From: Rhabditophanes sp. KR3021 | Lineage: Eukaryota > Nematoda > Chromadorea > Rhabditida > Alloionematidae | Direction: 5' to 3' | Length of the DNA: 64,000 nt | Assembly (NCBI GenBank): GCA_963281155.1 | Contig: CAUJLY010000001.1 | Location: forward strand, 1,922,001 to 1,986,000 | Part shown: positions 59,458 to 64,000 of the stretch, piece by piece | How the letters are laid out: each line of letters opens with the position of its first letter | How positions within the stretch are numbered: the first letter of the stretch is position 1 | The notes under the pieces: model-generated | Databases searched by the model: none | Told to the model about the DNA's origin: nothing | What the model saw: the letters and a program-made list of their open reading frames with translations, nothing else | Translations under genes and position numbers: made by a program

Positions 59458-59571
59458 ATGATTGATGGAGTTTTGATTCGAATTGTGGTGCTCGCCATAC
59501 TAACTGGTTTTGCACTTGCCTGTGGAAATATTTTAGAATCCCAAAATTCGGAGATGGAACCTCTTGACTAA
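59458..59571 (+). CDS. Tiny signal-peptide ORF, 37 residues
   Basis: The ATG at 59458 starts MIDGVLIRIVVLAILTGFAL followed by ACGNILESQNSEMEPLD and a stop. The first 21 residues make a good signal peptide, leaving about 16 mature residues. The stop overlaps the stop of SSU72 on the other strand by a few bases. Either a real micro-secreted peptide or a first exon whose continuation was not found. Confidence 0.35.
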   Translation: MIDGVLIRIVVLAILTGFALACGNILESQNSEMEPLD

Positions 59572-60211
59572 TAAAAACATAATGTATAGATTAAATTCCT
59601 CGTTGGATTCTTTTTCTCAAACCGCACAAGCAATTCTTCCATTTCATCATCTAAATTCGAGGCTGATTCCATTGCTTCGCACATTTCACAAACAACTGAT
59701 GCTCCCAGAGTTGCCTCTTCCAGATTATCGCGGATATCAATGTTAATAACGTGGACTCTTTCCCCGGTCAGCGATTTTCGTTTCTGCAAAAATTCTACTA
59801 TTGTGACGTAGACTCTTTCCTCAAGACATAGAACAACATCGAATTCTTGGTTTTGGTTTTGGAAACGTTCCGGCTTGTCTTTTATTTTTCTGTTTCTGTC
59901 TAATATATTTAATAAACCATTTCTAGTATAAAACCGTCTATCCTTTGTTTTTAAATCGTTATAAATGTAATCATAGGTCGTTGGTCCAAATTCGTAGCAA
60001 TTGGGCTTCTCGATTGTAGTACCGGGTAGTTTAACTTGGCTTCCACACCCAAATGATTCTACTAAAAAACCTGCACGTCTAAAGTTAAGTTAAATTAGAG
60101 CTATTTGTCATTATTGGTGACTTACTTCATGAAATTATGTGCTTCCATCGACCTATTCATATTAGACGAGCAACTAACGGCAAATCTGACTTTAGTCCTA
60201 TTTTCAGGCAT
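59568..60211 (-). CDS. SSU72: RNA polymerase II CTD phosphatase SSU72
   Basis: Cys-based phosphatase that removes Ser5/Ser7 phosphate from the RNA polymerase II C-terminal domain and acts with the 3'-end processing complex in the nucleus. Two exons, 60126-60211 and 59568-60078, with a 47 bp intron, 198 residues (human 194). The CX5R active site is CSSNMNRS near residue 14. Then SFGCGSQVKLPG, LLNILDRNRKIKDKPERFQ, CLEERVY, VINIDIRDNLEEATLGA with the catalytic Asp, and the invariant C-terminus ending TLCFY. The short first exon carries the active site. Confidence 0.96.
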
Positions 60212-60616
60212 TTTGTCAAAATATTAATTATACAAAGTGGGAAATGTTAACAAATATCGCATATTTTTAAATGCTCCTTATTCAACTGGATAAACATTGG
60301 AGAAATGTTTACTTAATTCAAATATTAAACAAATCTACACATGCAACTATCCCGTTTGAACTTATATTGGAAAAAAAGTTTTAATTATGGCAGAAATTTG
60401 CATGTATCTGAGGTATGTTTTCATCAAAAAATAGTTCAAAATTTGCTTACAACAACATGCCACTTTATTCATATATAAAGGCCACCTAGATTATTACCAT
60501 AATAATCTTATTTGGAGACGTTGCCAATTGCTCATTTTTGTTAACATTGCAATTCTGTCTTTTTATTGAAATTAATATTTTGTTTTTAGATTATATAAGA
60601 AGGCTGGTTTGGGACA
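60212..60616. other. Shared upstream region of SSU72 and the POU gene
   Basis: 405 bp between divergent start codons, so both promoters must lie here or overlap. It contains the acceptor-like site ending at 60589 and a TATATAAA-like stretch near 60472. Confidence 0.5.
60576..60589 (+). promoter_or_regulatory. Probable trans-splice acceptor before the POU gene
   Basis: AATATTTTGTTTTTAG ends 27 bases before the ATG at 60617. No coding exon lies upstream before SSU72. Confidence 0.45.
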
Positions 60617-62232
60617 ATGCCGTATCATTTTTATTCAAATCATGAGGAACTTGGTGAAGAGATGATAATGGTCGATGATGATGTTCAACTTTCCAACAAC
60701 AATGCTGAATGGATGGCTACTTCATTCTATGACGAGGAAGAGAGTAGAGCTGATATCCACCAACGTTCCCGTGCTCAAAGTGAGGACTTTTCTTTTGCTC
60801 ATTTGAATTCTCCGATAGAAGCTCCAACCCAGTACATGCATCATCCACAAACGCACACCGCCAACAACATACCAACTTACTTTGGAACGGAGCATGAATA
60901 TGAATTCTCGCCTGTCCCAACCTTTGACTCCTCTTACCCATTTGCCTATTCTGGAACTGAAAGTAGAGTTAGCATCAGTTCTTACCATCAATATCTTCCT
61001 CAAGCCAGTCCGTACAATTCGACTCAGCAGTACTGTAGTCAACCATTTGAAGTTGCTGAATATCCTGGTGCAACTCAAGAACAACAAACTATTGACGCCC
61101 CTGTCTCTGGAGAAGTTGGAATCAAGAAAAGGTAGGCAGTACATTCCGTTGCTCAATAATTGACTTACTATTTAGAAGAGGCAAAGCCTTAGTTCAAAGA
61201 CTAAAAGATTTAAATTCAACTAGAAACCCAATCTCCGGGCTTCCTCTATCAAAAATACCCTCTTCTAGATCTTCTTCAGTTATCCACAAAACAACAAACC
61301 GAATCTCCAAAAAAGGAAAATCAACTAAACTCAACCGCAAGAAAAAGTCCAGCTTTCCATCCACTTCTCACTCCTCAGCCATCCTTCGTCACTACAATAC
61401 CCACATCGCCGGAACAACTAGCGAAGAAAAAGAAATTTCAGTTGACAAAGGAATAAGCGAAGTAGCTGCCTTTCTCCGCCATCATCGCGTCATCATCCAA
61501 ATGGAACAGATGACTCAAACTCGTGAAGCTATCATGAAATCCAAACAAGATATCCTAGAAAGAGAGGAAGTAGTGGAGTGTGATTACGTAGATGATTGTG
61601 ACAACGTCAAAAATGCAGACTTATTAGATCTAGAGAACTTTGCTAATTACTTCAAAAGTACCAGAATCAAGTATGGCTTTACTCAAGGTGATGTAGGCAG
61701 ACAATTGGGTTTGATCTACGGGGCTGAAGTGTCCCAAACCACCATTTCAAGATTCGAGGCTTTGAATTTGAGTTTCAAAAATATGTTGAAGCAAAGACCG
61801 TATTTGAATAAATGGTTGCAAGCTACTCATAAGTTGCTGTTGGATGGGCATACGCCAGATCAGATTTTGAGGAAAGGGCTTCATTTGTCTATTTCTTCTA
61901 AAGACATCTTGGCTACACCTAATGGAATTGTGGATAAGGAAAAAGAAACGGAGACTGTTGAGGAGATCGCGAAGCAATTGGTGCCACTGCCTGAAGATGT
62001 AAATTCTCCAAAGAATCATTATGGTTTGAAAAGAAGAAGAAGAAGAACTAATTTGGTAAATGAACAAAGACAGTTTTTGAATTCTATTTTTGATGAGGAG
62101 GCTAATCCGGATCACGAGCGTATGGATGAGATTGCTAATGAGCTGAAGCTGGACAAAGAAATAATCCGAGTATGGTTTTGCAATAGAAGACAAAAGATTC
62201 GTAGATTCGCTGAGTGCTCAGAAATCTTCTAA
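60617..62232 (+). CDS. ceh-18: POU-homeodomain transcription factor, ceh-18-like
   Basis: Nuclear DNA-binding regulator. Two exons, 60617-61131 and 61176-62232, with a 44 bp intron, 523 residues. The N-terminal half is acidic then Ser/Gln/Tyr-rich; residues about 172-240 are basic and Ser/Lys-rich. POU-specific domain about residues 325-395: FANYFKSTRIKYGFTQGDVG, LIYGAEVSQTTISRFEALNL and SFKNMLKQRPYLNKWL. The linker to the homeodomain is long (about 55 residues). Homeodomain about 460-518: RRRRRTNLVNEQRQFL, PDHERMDEIANELKLD and RVWFCNRRQKIRR. Long linker, PDH.RM..IAN.L.LD and QKIRR favour ceh-18 over ceh-6 or unc-86. In C. elegans ceh-18 acts in gonad sheath and epidermal differentiation; the same role is inferred only. 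Confidence 0.8.
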
Positions 62233-62328
62233 AAGACTAGTTTGAAGTTCTTTAGAATTAACTGTTGTAAAAAGGTTTTGTATATATTTATTTTGTGTAT
62301 TATTTTGCATTTATGTATTTCGTCATGA

Positions 62329-62434
62329 CTCGAGATAAAATTTATTCTTATTATTATGTGTCATAAAATTTATTATATTAACTGTGTAACAAAATTTATT
62401 ATATTAACTGTGTGACAAAATTTATTCTTTTTAA
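62329..62434. repeat. 26-bp tandem repeat, about four units
   Basis: Units built on ATAAAATTTATTATATTAAC-like sequence; the two central units (62357-62382, 62383-62408) are nearly identical and the outer ones diverged. Confidence 0.6.
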
Positions 62435-62842
62435 ATATTTGTCTTTGAAGTTGAGTTGTTTTTGTCAAAGACGCCCTCTGAACTTTAATAGGATTAATAT
62501 TAAAGAAGAAACCCAACAAATTATCAATCAGCGGGACCACTGCCCATTGTAAACTTACTGTAATAAACAATTGCATATCATTAGTGTTTTTTATTCATTT
62601 TTTTATAAAAGTTCTTAAAAATATATTTTTTCTTTGGTTCCGTTGCGTCCCCAAGTCTAATTGTGGTCGAAACGATAATATGTATCTTGTGTGTAGATAG
62701 ATAATGTTATACGGGGATTCATTTCGCACCATAATAGGCTGGACAATAAACCTTAGCAAAACAACACAAGTTTAGTTCATCCAAAAAATTTGATTTGTAT
62801 TCAATCTACATTACATATTCTCCCAACATTTTATTCCTAATA

Positions 62843-63096
62843 ATGACTTCAACAAATCAAAAGTTTGAAGAATTAATTAAATTTTCTCAGATAACTAAAG
62901 AAATCATCTTCTAATAAACAATATTCCCATTCTTAAAATTATAATGGACAATGATGAATGTGATTTATACGTTCATATCAAAGAAGACACAATAAATGGA
63001 CACTTTCTTAATATTGATTATAGAAATGAAAATGAATTCTTAAATATGATTAATCAGCTGCCTAGTCAATTATTTGGCCATAATTGGCATTATTAA
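62843..63096 (+). pseudogene. Small coding sequence with a frame break
   Basis: The ATG at 62843 gives MTSTNQKFEELIKFSQITKE and stops after 23 codons. A second frame, one base away, continues with protein-like content from NNIPILKIIMDNDECDLYVH to LPSQLFGHNWHY and stops at 63096. One missing base near 62912 would join them into a protein of about 84 residues. Alternatively the second frame starts on its own at the ATG at 62944 (50 residues). No family recognised. Confidence 0.4.
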
Positions 63097-63102
63097 TGCC
63101 AA
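63084..63102. repeat. 8-bp inverted repeat with 3-base loop at the end of the small frame
   Basis: TTGGCATT and AATGCCAA around ATT, overlapping the last codons at 63096. Probably a hairpin. Confidence 0.45.
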
Positions 63103-63324
63103 TAACCCAATAGGTCTGTTGTGGTTATGGACTTCAAGATGGACGCATTCTAAACCCTTTTTACTCCTTTCTATTTACTACTTATTCATATATGCCTTTT
63201 TATAATTACTGTTTATTCAAAAAATGTCAAAGTTATAAATCTCTTTTAAACAAAATATAAGCAGTTATATGTATAGTAATCGTATCATTAATTGTGAATA
63301 GTGTCCATTTATCAGTTAGCTTCT

Positions 63325-63588
63325 TTAAATATGGATCCTTATTGGAAGGGATTGAATCCGCCTTGGGTGGGTGGCATAGGCTGTTGTTGGCCCATCATTT
63401 GGGAGTTGTAGATTTGTTGGGAGCATGTAGCCAATTTGTTGTTGTGGTGTATATTGTTGTTGGGTGTAGTAACTTTGGTGCTGAAGACCTTGGTTCATGC
63501 CAATCGGTTGTTGAGGTCTTTGAGCAGCCATCGCGGCTGGGTCGCCTGTCCAATTTACTTGCTTAGCTATATTCTGCAGGATACGTTG
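63325..63588 (-). CDS. Q/P-rich C-terminal exon of an unidentified protein
   Basis: A minus-strand frame of 87 codons, with an acceptor-like AATAG at 63589-63593, begins QRILQNIAKQVNWTGDPAAM. It continues with a Gln/Pro-rich tail (YYTQQQYTPQQQIGY) to a stop at 63325. No upstream exon could be linked within the last 400 bases, so this is either the last exon of a gene reaching past the window or a remnant. The Q-rich tail suggests a nuclear or RNA-related protein, but I do not recognise it. Confidence 0.4.
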   Translation of the reverse strand, partial: QRILQNIAKQVNWTGDPAAMAAQRPQQPIGMNQGLQHQSYYTQQQYTPQQQIGYMLPTNLQLPNDGPTTAYATHPRRIQSLPIRIHI

Positions 63589-64000
63589 CTATTGCTATTG
63601 TTGATATTATTGCAATAAACGCACCATCAGAAAAGGAAAAATCTTTGATCATCAAGAAAATTGTAGTGAAATATTATGGTAAGTTAAATTATTTTTATGA
63701 TAGTTGAAATATTTATAATTGTAGGGAAATTATGTCTAAGGCATAAAAGATACAAATATCAATACAATTAATTTTCATTGATGGAAAACATGTTTTTTTC
63801 AACAATTGAGCTTTTTTCATTGTTTGAATAAATGATATGATTATCTACTTCGAAATAGTTCTTTGAAAGTTAGATGTATGACCCATCACAAATGACTTGC
63901 CTTTTCCCATAATCGTCTGGACTCTTGTAATATTCATTGAAGAAGCAATTGTCTTATTTCTTGTAAAGAAAAAGATCAACAAATTGTCAATTAATGGAAT

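Noticed and set aside
61747..62193. 148-codon minus-strand frame antisense to the POU gene
   Set aside because: Shadow of the conserved POU-specific and homeodomain coding sequence.

Overview
The window is nuclear DNA from a nematode. It is AT-rich, with many introns of about 37-50 bp and short intergenic spaces. The gene families are typical of nematodes: serpentine 7TM chemoreceptors, a nuclear receptor with the CNGCKTFFRR P-box, transthyretin-like proteins, a CHK kinase-like protein and a divergent nicotinic receptor subunit. Several start codons lie just behind pyrimidine-AG sites that look like spliced-leader acceptors. I cannot name the species. No tRNA, rRNA, CRISPR array or intact transposon was recognised.

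Layout. 1-6.8 kb: a membrane-anchored carboxylesterase, small secreted low-complexity proteins (two with single-base frameshifts) and a CHK kinase-like gene. 7-11.7 kb: three co-directional conserved genes, SRP54, mitochondrial ribosomal protein S33 and the fission dynamin drp-1. 12-24.8 kb: a secreted cystatin, five 7TM receptor genes (one tandem pair), a nicotinic-type channel subunit and a cytochrome P450.

25.8-38.5 kb holds the most notable block. An ABCD4-type cobalamin exporter lies between two MMACHC (CblC) cobalamin-processing genes, all on the minus strand. In the known pathway ABCD4 moves vitamin B12 out of the lysosome and hands it to MMACHC, so consecutive pathway steps are neighbours here. 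The outer MMACHC gene starts a tandem segmental duplication of MMACHC, 7TM receptor, nuclear receptor, 7TM receptor and an orphan gene. Its breakpoints lie inside genes, leaving an MMACHC/orphan chimera at the centre and a nuclear-receptor/7TM chimera where the first copy lost about 1.9 kb.

39.4-47.2 kb: a candidate neuropeptide precursor, a four-TM MARVEL-like protein, an NDUFV3-like complex I subunit and a TTD14-like NTPase/CYTH protein. The last has a 1.7 kb intron carrying decayed antisense coding sequence. 47.5-59.6 kb: secreted proteins, namely two divergent transthyretin-like genes, two divergent Cys-rich paralogues, a tandem pair of small secreted paralogues and a tiny signal-peptide ORF. 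59.6-64 kb: the CTD phosphatase SSU72, a divergently placed POU-homeobox gene resembling ceh-18, and Q-rich and frameshifted fragments.

Two promoter styles are visible. Several secreted-protein genes and the P450 have a TATA box, often TATAAAAG, about 30-60 bp before the ATG. Several conserved cellular genes instead have a splice-acceptor-like site just before the ATG. All exon structures were assembled by eye from reading-frame continuity and GT-AG sites; no transcript data or searches were available.
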